Positions 36,458-44,469 of a stretch of 64,000 nucleotides of DNA are shown one piece after another. Position 1 is the stretch's first letter. The number at the start of each line of letters is the position of its first letter. Under the pieces are notes generated by a model that saw only the letters and a list, made by a program, of their open reading frames with translations, was not told where the DNA came from and did not search any database. The stretch is from Methanobacterium sp. UBA44 (GTDB taxonomy: Archaea > Methanobacteriota > Methanobacteria > Methanobacteriales > Methanobacteriaceae). The stretch covers positions 186,001-250,000 of the forward strand of contig DACV01000002.1 in NCBI GenBank assembly GCA_002494885.1, read 5' to 3'. Both the position numbers and the translations under genes were made by a program.

Positions 36458-36661
36458 ATGGATTCAAAGATAAAAGAAATGTGTCAGGAAATGATGAGAA
36501 ATATGGATAACTCCAAAATGATGCAAAACACAGAAATGATGAAGGAAATGCCTAATGAAGAAATGATGTTAAAAATGTATGACAGAATGAAAAAAGGAAA
36601 TTTTAACTTTCAAAAATTCTTTAAAGGCTCTATGAAATCATTCCATAAAAAACATGACTAA
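36458..36661 (+). CDS. methionine-rich mini-protein
   Basis: 67 residues, 15 of them Met (22 percent), in MM pairs spaced like a helix (MCQEMMRNMDNSKMM, EMMKEMPNEEMMLKMYDRM), and a basic His-containing tail (KSFHKKHD). SD GAGGTGA. Met-rich helices bind Cu(I) and other soft metals in known chaperones; metal binding here is inference. Confidence 0.72.
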   Translation: MDSKIKEMCQEMMRNMDNSKMMQNTEMMKEMPNEEMMLKMYDRMKKGNFNFQKFFKGSMKSFHKKHD

Positions 36662-36691
36662 ATCTCATTGACTAATTGTTATGGTATTTAA

Positions 36692-36868
36692 ATGGCCAAA
36701 GGAATTAAACGTAGTGTTGGTGGATCTTCATGCAGCTTAAGCATAACTCCACATAAGGAAAGTTCAAAAGAGGCAATATGTGAAGTTTGTGATAAAATAT
36801 TTAAAACTGATGAAGATGTTTATATCTGTCCAGAATGCAAGAAAAAAGCTAAAAATATCCATCAGTAG
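36692..36868 (+). CDS. zinc-ribbon mini-protein, copy C
   Basis: 58 residues: MAKGIKRSVGGSSCSLSITP, then a ribbon ICEVCDKIFKTDEDVYICPE ending CPEC with a Lys-rich tail. Aligns with the second half of copy A (CxxC, FKT, CxxC). Start has a weak SD. Lies between the Met-rich gene and a decayed copy. Confidence 0.65.
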   Translation: MAKGIKRSVGGSSCSLSITPHKESSKEAICEVCDKIFKTDEDVYICPECKKKAKNIHQ

Positions 36869-36910
36869 GGAATTTCATGTTAAACTTTGAAAATAAGGTT
36901 GTGGATATGG

Positions 36911-37115
36911 ATGCCAATAACACCAGAGCATGAAAAGGAATTTGAAAAAGCAGTAAAAAAGGATAGGAAGAAACGATGCAAATGCAGTATTTTTAACATA
37001 ATAGATACAAAAAGAAGCGGTGAAAATTGCCATAAGTAAAATTCATCATAAAGTCCTCAAAACAGATAAAGATATTTACATCGGTTCAGAATGCCATGAA
37101 AAATCAAAAAAATAA
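36911..37115 (+). pseudogene. zinc-ribbon mini-protein, decayed copy D
   Basis: MPITPEHEKEFEKAVKKDRK then RCKCS aligns with the CxC half of copy A and ends at a stop; another frame continues EAVKIAISKIHHKVLKTDKD then IYIGSECHEKSKK, matching the ribbon half of copy C but with three of four cysteines lost. Frameshifted and eroded. Confidence 0.65.
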
Positions 37116-37150
37116 GTGATTAATGGATATTATTTAAATAAGGTTAAATA

Positions 37151-37813
37151 GTGGGATTAATGTTAAAATCTGAAAATATAATAAAATTTTTGGTTGATAA
37201 TTCAACTTTACAGCGTATACCCTTATATGGATTTTTCCGTAATTATCTTAATTTTAGATATTACAACAAATTTTTAGATAGTCACGTTGATTTAGGAGGT
37301 TATGATTTTAGATATATAAATGTATATTCTGTTAGTGATAAATATAACGTTAAAATCGGTAAATTTTGTACAATTGGGGCTGGATTAACAATAATCCTTA
37401 GTTCTGCGTACAGAGCTGATTGGGTAAGTACATTTGCATTTGACGGTCAAAAAACAGGTTCGTTTCAGTCACGTTTTAAAAAATATGCAGAAAAAAATCT
37501 TATAAGCTCTAAAGGCGATGTAACAATTGGTAACGACGCTTGGATTGGTATAAATACAACAATAATGTCCGGAGTAACCATAGGTAATGGCGCTATAATA
37601 GGCGCAAATTCAGTTGTAACCAAAAACGTAGAAGATTATGAAGTTGTAGCAGGTAACCCCGCTAAACACATCAAATATCGGTTCAAAGAAGCAGAAATAA
37701 CTGAATTAAAAAAAATAGAATGGTGGAACTGGCCCATAGAAAAAATACTCGAAAATAGGACATTAATAGAATCTCAAGACATAAAAGAATTCATAAAAAA
37801 ACATAAAAAATGA
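37151..37813 (+). CDS. CatB-like hexapeptide-repeat acetyltransferase
   Basis: 220 residues. Left-handed beta-helix repeats (VKIGKFCTIGAGLTI, VTIGNDAWIGINTTIMSGVT, IGNGAIIGANSVVTKNVEDY) and the ending VVAGNPAKHIKYRF, typical of the xenobiotic/CatB O-acetyltransferase group. Acceptor unknown. GTG start assumed (AGG 7 nt upstream); ATG 37160 is the alternative. Confidence 0.85.
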   Translation: MGLMLKSENIIKFLVDNSTLQRIPLYGFFRNYLNFRYYNKFLDSHVDLGGYDFRYINVYSVSDKYNVKIGKFCTIGAGLTIILSSAYRADWVSTFAFDGQKTGSFQSRFKKYAEKNLISSKGDVTIGNDAWIGINTTIMSGVTIGNGAIIGANSVVTKNVEDYEVVAGNPAKHIKYRFKEAEITELKKIEWWNWPIEKILENRTLIESQDIKEFIKKHKK

Positions 37814-37838
37814 AATTCAACTATTTTAGAGGATAAAT

Positions 37839-38162
37839 ATGCACATTGGATATATTTTAACAAAAACACCATCAGAAAAAGGCTTTAATTCCTTTTTAAA
37901 GTTTGTTGAACTGTATCAAAATAAAAATCAGCTTTCAATTTATCTTGTGGGGAACGGTGTTTACTGCGCTAGAAAAGACAATATGGCCTTTGATAAGATA
38001 AAAAATCTTCTTAATGATTCGAAAATTTATGCAAATAGCGATGACCTTAAAGCAAGAGGAATATCAATTGAAAATCTAATAAATGGAATTATACAATTCT
38101 CTCACTATGATCAAATGGTAATAGACATAATGGATAATTTTGATCAAGTTTTAAGTTTCTAA
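37839..38162 (+). CDS. DsrH/TusB-like sulfur-relay protein
   Basis: 107 residues with a Rossmann-like DsrEFH fold (HIGYILTKTPSEKGFNSFLK, LSIYLVGNGVYCARKD, KIYANSDDLKARGI). Contains one Cys (VYCAR) that may carry persulfide. Starts a run with two further DsrE-type proteins. SD GAGGAT. Confidence 0.78.
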   Translation: MHIGYILTKTPSEKGFNSFLKFVELYQNKNQLSIYLVGNGVYCARKDNMAFDKIKNLLNDSKIYANSDDLKARGISIENLINGIIQFSHYDQMVIDIMDNFDQVLSF

Positions 38163-38196
38163 AAGTAATCAACATACAATTTAAAGGTGAATTAAC

Positions 38197-38417
38197 ATGA
38201 ATAAAGATGAAAAAGGGTTCGAAGCAAAAATTAAAAGCATGACAAGTGGCAAAGGATGCCCCTGTCAGATGGGCATAATTGAAAAGAAAGAGACAATATT
38301 AAAAACAGTGATATGTAATGTGGTAAATTCTTTAAAACTAGTCGAAACACCGAATTATGCTTTAGCTGCGAAAAGGGTAAATTAAACCATGTTATCAGAA
38401 AACACAGAAACATATAA
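38197..38417 (+). pseudogene. CxC/zinc-ribbon mini-protein, frameshifted copy B
   Basis: Good SD and start, EKGFEAKIKSMTSG and CPCQ as in copy A, but between the first two ribbon cysteines 4 nt are missing relative to copy A (38310-38320). The downstream ribbon (CGKFFKTSRNTELCFSCEKG) is only readable in another frame. As it stands the frame ends at 38385 without the ribbon. Confidence 0.72.
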
Positions 38418-38772
38418 TGATACATTAATTATTGTATTATTAGACGGCCCTTATGTTTCAGAATATGCAGATATAGGTTATAAACTAGCAAGAAGCGCCT
38501 TAAAAAATGATTATAATGTTAAAATATTTTTATACATGGATGGAGCGAACATACCTGTAAAAAATCAGGCCCCACGTGCACTTCCTGTTAGTTCAGTGCT
38601 TTTTGAAGATTTGATAGAAAATGGCTGTGAAATAAAAGTATGCATAAGATGTGCTGCTGCAAGGGGGCATATTGACGAATCAAGTTACATAGAAGGCGTT
38701 GGGATAACCAGTGTTTATGATCTGGCAGAATGGATGGAAAAAACAGATAAAGTCATCACTTTAGGGGGTTGA
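38389..38772 (+). CDS. DsrE-like sulfur-relay protein
   Basis: 127 residues. DsrE fold (DTLIIVLLDGPYVSEYADIG, VKIFLYMDGANIPVKNQ) with the typical Cys region GCEIKVCIRCAAARG near 85 (CxxC). Likely a persulfide carrier. Its stop is within a few nt of the next gene. Confidence 0.82.
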   Translation: MLSENTETYNDTLIIVLLDGPYVSEYADIGYKLARSALKNDYNVKIFLYMDGANIPVKNQAPRALPVSSVLFEDLIENGCEIKVCIRCAAARGHIDESSYIEGVGITSVYDLAEWMEKTDKVITLGG

Positions 38773-38774
38773 AC

Positions 38775-39128
38775 ATGAAATCGGTATTAGTAATTATAGA
38801 TAAAGCCCCTTATGGTCGCGAAAATGCTTTAGGTGGCTTATATATTGCAATAGCATGTTTAGATAAAGGTTTCAATGTTGACGTTCTTTTAATGGATGAT
38901 GGTGTTTATGCTGCCCTAACTTGTCAGAATTCAGAAGAGTCTATAAATTATCCCAGTATTGGGGAATTGATGTATTCTGTGTTTCCAGAAGGTAAAATAT
39001 TTGCTCATGTGGATTCTTTAATTCAGCGTGGTTTAGATGATCATGATTTAATTGAAATAGTGGAAATGATTGAAGATAAGTCACTTCTTGATGTAATAAG
39101 TTCTAAAAGTAAAGTGATTAGGGTTTAG
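38775..39128 (+). CDS. DsrF-like sulfur-relay protein
   Basis: 117 residues from ATG 38775, with AGGGGGTTGA as SD; an in-frame TTG at 38769 is inside that SD. KSVLVIIDKAPYGRENALGG and VDVLLMDDGVYAALTCQNSE match the DsrF/TusC fold with one Cys. Third member of the DsrEFH-like set. Confidence 0.8.
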   Translation: MKSVLVIIDKAPYGRENALGGLYIAIACLDKGFNVDVLLMDDGVYAALTCQNSEESINYPSIGELMYSVFPEGKIFAHVDSLIQRGLDDHDLIEIVEMIEDKSLLDVISSKSKVIRV

Positions 39129-39139
39129 GAGGAATTTTA

Positions 39140-39754
39140 ATGGAAATGGACGAAATTAAGTACGATATTTTTAAAGATGGGGCACTCGTAAATGGTGTTT
39201 CAATTAAAAAGATTTTGCCTTGTATTGCAACTAAAGGCAGAATCAGGCTTACAATGCAGCTTGATTCAAAATTAGAAGGAGATGTAATACCGATTTTAGC
39301 TTCTAAATATTCTCCGGGAAAAATTAGTTTAATTCCACGTAAAAATATCCTTACACTTTCAGATTTTGATAGGGTAATTACATTTTATCCTGATGGTAAA
39401 GTAACTATGAACAATACAAGGGATCAAGAGGAAGCAATCGAAATAATAAGTGGAATTATGGAAAAAATCAATGAATCTTACTTGGAATCTAAAGATGGTG
39501 GTCCTGTAGGGGAAGATCTGTCTCAAAAATTATCAAAAATTGGGCCTCTCGCCATTTATAATTGTTTACCAAAGACAAATTGTGAAGAATGTGGAGAAGT
39601 TACATGTTTGGCATTTGCAATGAAATTGCTTTCAGGAGAATCAGCACTTGAACAATGTACTCCATTATCTGAATCTAAAAATAATGGTTGTGTGAATAGT
39701 TTAAGGGATTTACTTGGTGAACAATTAATGAAAACTCTTGGTTGGAATGGGTAG
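39140..39754 (+). CDS. protein with ACDS-gamma-type 4Fe-4S domain
   Basis: 204 residues. The C-terminal part NCLPKTNCEECGEVTCLAFA plus QCTPLSE is the Fe-S domain (Cys-x7-Cys-x2-Cys-x4-Cys pattern; PF04060 type) found in the gamma subunit of acetyl-CoA decarbonylase/synthase and in RnfB. The N-terminal 120 residues are unrecognised. Probably hands electrons or sulfur within the DsrEFH group (inference). SD GGAGG. Confidence 0.8.
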   Translation: MEMDEIKYDIFKDGALVNGVSIKKILPCIATKGRIRLTMQLDSKLEGDVIPILASKYSPGKISLIPRKNILTLSDFDRVITFYPDGKVTMNNTRDQEEAIEIISGIMEKINESYLESKDGGPVGEDLSQKLSKIGPLAIYNCLPKTNCEECGEVTCLAFAMKLLSGESALEQCTPLSESKNNGCVNSLRDLLGEQLMKTLGWNG

Positions 39755-39765
39755 GATATGAATCA

Positions 39766-39951
39766 TTTACAGTCCTTATTTTACTAGAAAACATTCTGCA
39801 ACTTCTTAGAGACCCAGAAAACCACTGGTAGACCTTCACAGAGTTACAATCCGTATTTTACTAGAAAACCTTCTGCAATCTAAGGGACAACAGAACTATG
39901 GAGGTTTATTTAGAGTTACAATCCTTATTTTACTAGAAAACATTCTGCAAT
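39766..39951. CRISPR. degenerate CRISPR-like array: three 37-nt repeats, two spacers
   Basis: Repeats at 39766-39802, 39843-39879 and 39915-39951 share GTTACAATCC at one end, TTTTACTAGAAAAC in the middle and TTCTGCAAT at the other, with 1-5 changes each. Spacers are 40 nt (39803-39842) and 35 nt (39880-39914). A further repeat lies alone at 40474. No cas gene is in the window. Orientation not set. Repeat length and spacing fit CRISPR; degeneracy suggests an inactive remnant. Confidence 0.75.
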
Positions 39952-40166
39952 CCACTTCTATAACCTAATGCGTCAAATATTAGGTGCTGTAATTCATGCA
40001 AAAGTGCTAATTCCTGATGTTCCTCAGGATAAGAACTATTTATACGGATCCGACCTTTGCCCCAGCTACACTCTCCGTATAGTTCGTCGCCATCGTTGAT
40101 AAGGTTTTCAACAAATTCAATATGAAACGTTTTTGTCCCAATTTTAATTTTGTCTTTAATAATCAA
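39933..40166 (-). pseudogene. truncated ImmA/IrrE-like zinc metallopeptidase
   Basis: 77 residues, TTG start with GGAG 8 nt upstream. Sequence FHIEFVENLINDGDELYGEC and a HELQH zinc motif (LALLHELQHLIFDALGY) match small phage-type metallopeptidases, which normally run on for tens of residues more. The last residues (GLQNVF, stop TAG) are encoded by the 37-nt repeat at 39915-39951, so the gene is cut off by the repeat. Confidence 0.7.
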
Positions 40167-40248
40167 CTTAATAACTCCAAAAATAACTTAAATATTGAAT
40201 AGAAATTAGAATAATTGATTTAAAAGAATTTAAAATAAAATTGAAGAA

Positions 40249-40377
40249 TTAAGGGAAAGAAGGTTTACCTTTCTTCTTTTCATCTTTAGGGGGATCATAA
40301 ATTACCTCTGGCTCTGCAAACACATCTCCAAACCTATCATAATATTTTTCTTCGTCTTTAATCTTTTTAAGAGTCAT
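40249..40377 (-). CDS. 42-residue charged protein
   Basis: MTLKKIKDEEKYYDRFGDVF, then acidic and Lys-rich (DPPKDEKKKGKPSFP). SD GAGAGA about 5 nt upstream. Same strand and order as the metallopeptidase remnant downstream. Not recognised; phage or plasmid origin possible. Confidence 0.5.
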   Translation of the reverse strand: MTLKKIKDEEKYYDRFGDVFAEPEVIYDPPKDEKKKGKPSFP

Positions 40378-40395
40378 TTCTATCTCTCTACAATA

Positions 40396-40470
40396 TTATT
40401 TTTGTCCTAATGTCCTATATATTACTATCTTTTTATCAACATCTTTCCAGAGTATTTTGTATTCTGTCAT
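40396..40470 (-). CDS. 24-residue ORF next to the isolated repeat
   Basis: MTEYKILWKDVDKKIVIYRT plus LGQK. Starts 3 nt from the repeat at 40474-40510, whose reverse strand supplies AAGGAT as a possible SD. Either a real micro-protein or the remnant of a longer gene cut by the repeat. Confidence 0.35.
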   Translation of the reverse strand: MTEYKILWKDVDKKIVIYRTLGQK

Positions 40471-40473
40471 TTT

Positions 40474-40510
40474 GTTACAATCCTTGTTTTACTAGAAAAC
40501 ATTCTGCAAT
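40474..40510. repeat. isolated fourth copy of the 37-nt CRISPR-like repeat
   Basis: GTTACAATCCTTGTTTTACT...CATTCTGCAAT, one base different from the repeat at 39915-39951, in the same orientation. The 522 bp between the two hold three small minus-strand ORFs. Confidence 0.75.
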
Positions 40511-40711
40511 ATGTTTTGGAATATCTAAAGATGGCAATGGAGACAAATATTAGAAGGTAAGAGAGAATTAAAATCTCGTAAAATCTTTATTAGAATGATC
40601 TATGAATCTGATCCACTCAAAAGTTTTGGTTATTGAGCCTGATTTTACCGACTTATCCAACTTATTAACTCAATAGGAAAATCATTTAAACTGGTCTTAC
40701 CAATTAAGCAC

Positions 40712-41362
40712 ATGGAAGTTGAAAATAACATAATTCTTGCACTCGATGTTTTAAATATGGATGATGCTATTGGAATAGTTGAAAAAGTTTCAGATTACAT
40801 AAATACCATTAAAATTGGTTATCCTCTTGTTTTAAGCGAAGGGCTAGAGTCAATAGCCTTTATTAAAGAGAATTTCAACTGCAAAATAATTGCTGACTTT
40901 AAAGTTGCAGATATACCAGAAACCAATGAAAAAATAGCCAATCTCACCTTTGAAACAGGAGCAGATGCATTAATAGTTCATGGTTTTGTTGGTGAAGACA
41001 GTGTAAAAGCATGCATGGATTCAGCCAGAATATACCGTAAACAAATCTTCCTTTTAACTGAAATGTCTCATCCGGGTGCTTCAATGTTTATCCGGAAGCA
41101 TACAGAAGAAATTGCTGAAATGGGGGTCAAATTGGGTATAAATAAATACGTCGGCCCCTCAACTAAACTGGACAGGCTTGAAAAGATCAGAAACATCATA
41201 GGTAAAAAATCATTCCTTATTTCTCCAGGAGTTGGAGTTCAGGGAGGAGATCCTAAAGAAACGTTAAAATTCGCCGATGCTTTAATAGTTGGGAGATCGA
41301 TTTACCTTGCACATGACCCTGAAGAGGCAGTTAAGGACATAATTAATAGAATTAAATTTTAA
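40712..41362 (+). CDS. pyrF: orotidine 5'-phosphate decarboxylase
   Basis: 216 residues, TIM barrel. Asp12 (LALDV), catalytic DFKVADIP (Asp62, Lys64, Asp67) and the phosphate loop SPGVGVQGG near the end. Makes UMP from OMP. No good SD; starts in its own promoter region after the repeat. Confidence 0.96.
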   Translation: MEVENNIILALDVLNMDDAIGIVEKVSDYINTIKIGYPLVLSEGLESIAFIKENFNCKIIADFKVADIPETNEKIANLTFETGADALIVHGFVGEDSVKACMDSARIYRKQIFLLTEMSHPGASMFIRKHTEEIAEMGVKLGINKYVGPSTKLDRLEKIRNIIGKKSFLISPGVGVQGGDPKETLKFADALIVGRSIYLAHDPEEAVKDIINRIKF

Positions 41363-41364
41363 AA

Positions 41365-41961
41365 CTATTCAGGATTTTTATATTTGCTGAAAAATCTTTC
41401 GTAGATAGAATCGAATTTAATTCCAGCAATTTCATAGGCAAGTTCAAAGGTAAGGAACAATAGAAATGTTTGAACTGCCATGAAATGAATTCCATAAAGG
41501 ATGAAAGATGGATAAAAGCTGCTTATAACTCCACAGATTGCTAAAACGAAGATTGTAGTTTTAAGTGCAAATCTGTACTCGAAAAATAATTCTAAAAATC
41601 TGCTTTTTTTGTAGATATTTTTGTTATCATTTCCAATCTCATCAATATAGGCGGCAAGAGTACATATTAACAGTGTTCCTAATCCAATTGCTGGAAAGCC
41701 CAGAATAGATATAATGGCCAGGAATATAAGCGCCGTAACAATATGATTGATACAGTTGATTTTTTTGGCAAAGAAAGTTCCAATGAAAACTGCAAAGAAA
41801 ATATAAGCTGCATCTACATTAATTACGACCAAGAAACCCAGCATTATCCCGCATAAAATTCCTGCAAGTATTCCAAGCTTCCTATTGTTCTTTTTATCGT
41901 GCATATCGTCGGATATTTTCATTAAAAATCCTGATAATGGATAAAGCAGTATTTCTAACAC
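41365..41961 (-). CDS. polytopic membrane protein, unrecognised
   Basis: 198 residues with about five hydrophobic helices. The N terminus PLSGFLMKISDDMHDKKNNR has an acidic/basic loop that could be catalytic or structural. No family recognised with confidence. Converges with pyrF, 2 nt between stops. Confidence 0.75.
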   Translation of the reverse strand: MLEILLYPLSGFLMKISDDMHDKKNNRKLGILAGILCGIMLGFLVVINVDAAYIFFAVFIGTFFAKKINCINHIVTALIFLAIISILGFPAIGLGTLLICTLAAYIDEIGNDNKNIYKKSRFLELFFEYRFALKTTIFVLAICGVISSFYPSFILYGIHFMAVQTFLLFLTFELAYEIAGIKFDSIYERFFSKYKNPE

Positions 41962-42010
41962 GTTAATTCTCCAAAAAAATTCAGTTATTTTAAAAATATA
42001 TCAAATGTTT

Positions 42011-42922
42011 TTATTTTTCTTTATTTATAATTTCCCTTGCTCCAGCAACCATCAATGGAAAAATAATTGTAACGTCTCCAACAACAGTTACAAGATTTGA
42101 GCCAGCTTTTGCCTTTGCCCATGATTTGGCTTCCTCCAGGGGGGCACCACTTAAACTCCCTGTTTCGCTCCGGTCCATTGTAATCTGAATAGCAGCATCA
42201 ACGCCTCCCTTAAGAAGATTTGATGCTAAAGCATAATGTTTGGGCAATCCACCACCAAGAAGAACTGCTGCAACTTTTTTTGATTCAAAAACAATATCAG
42301 AGAGTTCATGCATGTCTGCAACAGCATCAATATGGAACTCTCTATCCTGGGTAAACATCCAGAGCTGCAGACCAAGCATACTGTCAATTAATCCTGGTGC
42401 ATAAATTGGAACGCCTTTCTGGGCAGCTATTTTGAGTATAGAATTCTCATCATCGATATTATTACCGATTTCAGTTAAAAATTCCCTTATAGAAATGATT
42501 TTCTTTTTATCTGCAATTTTGCTCATGATTTTATTAATTCTGGATTCAAATACTTCAAAATCCTCAGATTTTGTATATAAATCACCAATTCTACCCATGC
42601 CCTGCTGGCATAATTCTTCATCATCAGCATGAATTCCACTGTAATGACTTCCACCAAATGATTCAACCAAATCGTGGGTGATATTAGCTCCACTTGTAAT
42701 TAAAACATCTACATAGCCATCATTTATTAAATCTGCAATAATCTTTCTTAGTCCACCAGGTACAAGAGGCCCTGCAGCACTTAAAAAGACAGTAACATTG
42801 TTATTTCCAATTGAATCTGCAAACAACTGGGTAGCTCTGGCTAATCTCCCAGCACCGAGAACTCCCGATTTTTTCATTTCTTTTATTAAGTCCAGAACGC
42901 TCATCTGGTCTTTAATATCCAT
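42011..42922 (-). CDS. dys: deoxyhypusine synthase
   Basis: 303 residues. Conserved LSAAGPLVPGGLRK, TSGANITHDL, and the catalytic Lys228 in LLGGGLPKHYALASNLL. Transfers the aminobutyl group of spermidine to a Lys of aIF5A. Typical for archaea. Confidence 0.95.
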   Translation of the reverse strand: MDIKDQMSVLDLIKEMKKSGVLGAGRLARATQLFADSIGNNNVTVFLSAAGPLVPGGLRKIIADLINDGYVDVLITSGANITHDLVESFGGSHYSGIHADDEELCQQGMGRIGDLYTKSEDFEVFESRINKIMSKIADKKKIISIREFLTEIGNNIDDENSILKIAAQKGVPIYAPGLIDSMLGLQLWMFTQDREFHIDAVADMHELSDIVFESKKVAAVLLGGGLPKHYALASNLLKGGVDAAIQITMDRSETGSLSGAPLEEAKSWAKAKAGSNLVTVVGDVTIIFPLMVAGAREIINKEK

Positions 42923-43012
42923 ATGTTGAATTTTCAGCCTTACACAACCTGATTTAAAGTTTTTAATTCAAAAATAAAAGGTAATTAATTAAAATAATAT
43001 TAATATATTCAG

Positions 43013-43894
43013 CTATTTTAAACCAGCGATTTTATCTAAAAGATCTGTTCTGGTAACAATTCCAACAGGAACTTTACTGTCATCCACAACTATGAGACGG
43101 CCGACATGTTTTCTGTTCATGATTTCAATGGCTTCAGATATCATTAATTCTTCTTTCACTGTTATTATATGCCTGGACATTATTTCCATCACCTTAAGGT
43201 TTTCATTGCCCTGAGAAATGGCTTTAGTTATATCGCTTTGGGTTAAAATACCCATAACTTTGTGATCTTGAATTACTGGTGCGCCTTCAATTTCTTTTTT
43301 TGATAAAATGTTAGCAGCTTCTTTTATATCCATATTGGGCTTTAAAGTTATTAGGTCATGGCTTGCAACGTCAGTCACTGTTTTATGTGGAATACTCCTT
43401 ATGCTTGTGGTATCCAGCAGTAAAAGATTATCCATATCATCTCTTCCAACCACCATACCGTTTACTACCAGTTTATTTACAGGTGTGGGGCCCACCCTTA
43501 TCTTATCTCCAAGATCTAGCTGTTTTATATTACCAACGACTTTAATCGCTGCTTCGCACTCCCCTGGATGAGGAATACTTGTGAATTCTATTCTGGCCAC
43601 ATTTAATTCTTTTACCTCTTCCCCATCTTTAAATATAGGTACAAGAGCTTCTTTATCGGTTGAACTTATATTCAGGGTGTGATATGCTTCTATCGTCGGC
43701 TTATACCCGCCTCTTGGCCCGGGGACACCTTTAACAAGTCCTAAACTTCTTAATGATTGCATCTGGTTTCTTATTGTCCCAGGATTGCGGTTCATCATGC
43801 CGGCAATTTCCTCTCCCTTAATGGATTTGCCCTTTGAATTTCGGTATAGATTTATTAAACTTTGCAGTATTTCCTTCTGCACAGAGGTAAGCAT
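43013..43894 (-). CDS. winged-helix/CBS-domain regulator
   Basis: 293 residues. N-terminal HTH (about 5-70: MMNRNPGTIRNQMQSLRSLG) that would bind DNA, a middle domain (about 75-165) and a tandem CBS pair (about 170-290: IEGAPVIQDHKVMGILTQSD, GRLIVVDDSKVPVGIVTRTD) that senses adenine nucleotides or SAM. SD AGGTGAT. Target unknown. Confidence 0.9.
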   Translation of the reverse strand: MLTSVQKEILQSLINLYRNSKGKSIKGEEIAGMMNRNPGTIRNQMQSLRSLGLVKGVPGPRGGYKPTIEAYHTLNISSTDKEALVPIFKDGEEVKELNVARIEFTSIPHPGECEAAIKVVGNIKQLDLGDKIRVGPTPVNKLVVNGMVVGRDDMDNLLLLDTTSIRSIPHKTVTDVASHDLITLKPNMDIKEAANILSKKEIEGAPVIQDHKVMGILTQSDITKAISQGNENLKVMEIMSRHIITVKEELMISEAIEIMNRKHVGRLIVVDDSKVPVGIVTRTDLLDKIAGLK

Positions 43895-44469
43895 AGGATC
43901 ACCTAAATATTTGTTAATTATTTATAATTATAATTATTTATCTATCATGATTATGCATATATAAAGGTTTTTATTTAAGTAATCATGAAAATCCGTTTTC
44001 AAAAATAAACTTTAACTGAACAATGTATTTTTCTCAGGATTACAATTAGGAATTTTTTAGGACTTTTTAAATATTATTCGGAGTATTTAATTATAGATTC
44101 TTTTATAACTATTCCCCTTCCCAATAAAACATCTTTAAATCGAACAATTGTATAATAGATGACAAATCCTGTTTATATCATTGTTTAAACCTATTTCATA
44201 AGAAAATTTAATTGACTCATTTGAATGTATATACTCAAATTCAGTTACACTATAACTATTTTATCCCTCCTTTATCTCCATTACACATGTAGTTTGGCAT
44301 TTATATGCCAATAATTTGTAATAAAAATATTTTTTAAGTATTTAGAATTGCATTTATTTTCGTTATAGCAGCGTATGGCGAATCATTTTTAAATGTATGA
44401 AAAAAATTAAATAGCAATTTATTTAATTAAATTATAAATTCTGTGATAACAAAAAGATTATAATGAATT
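43895..44469. other. 575-bp gene-free stretch
   Basis: A+T-rich spacer between the divergent CBS regulator and PAS kinase genes. I find no ORF, tRNA or strong palindrome. It must contain both promoters. Confidence 0.5.

Noticed and set aside
39766..39951. Active CRISPR-Cas system
   Set aside because: No cas genes in 64 kb, only three clustered repeats, and the repeats differ from each other.
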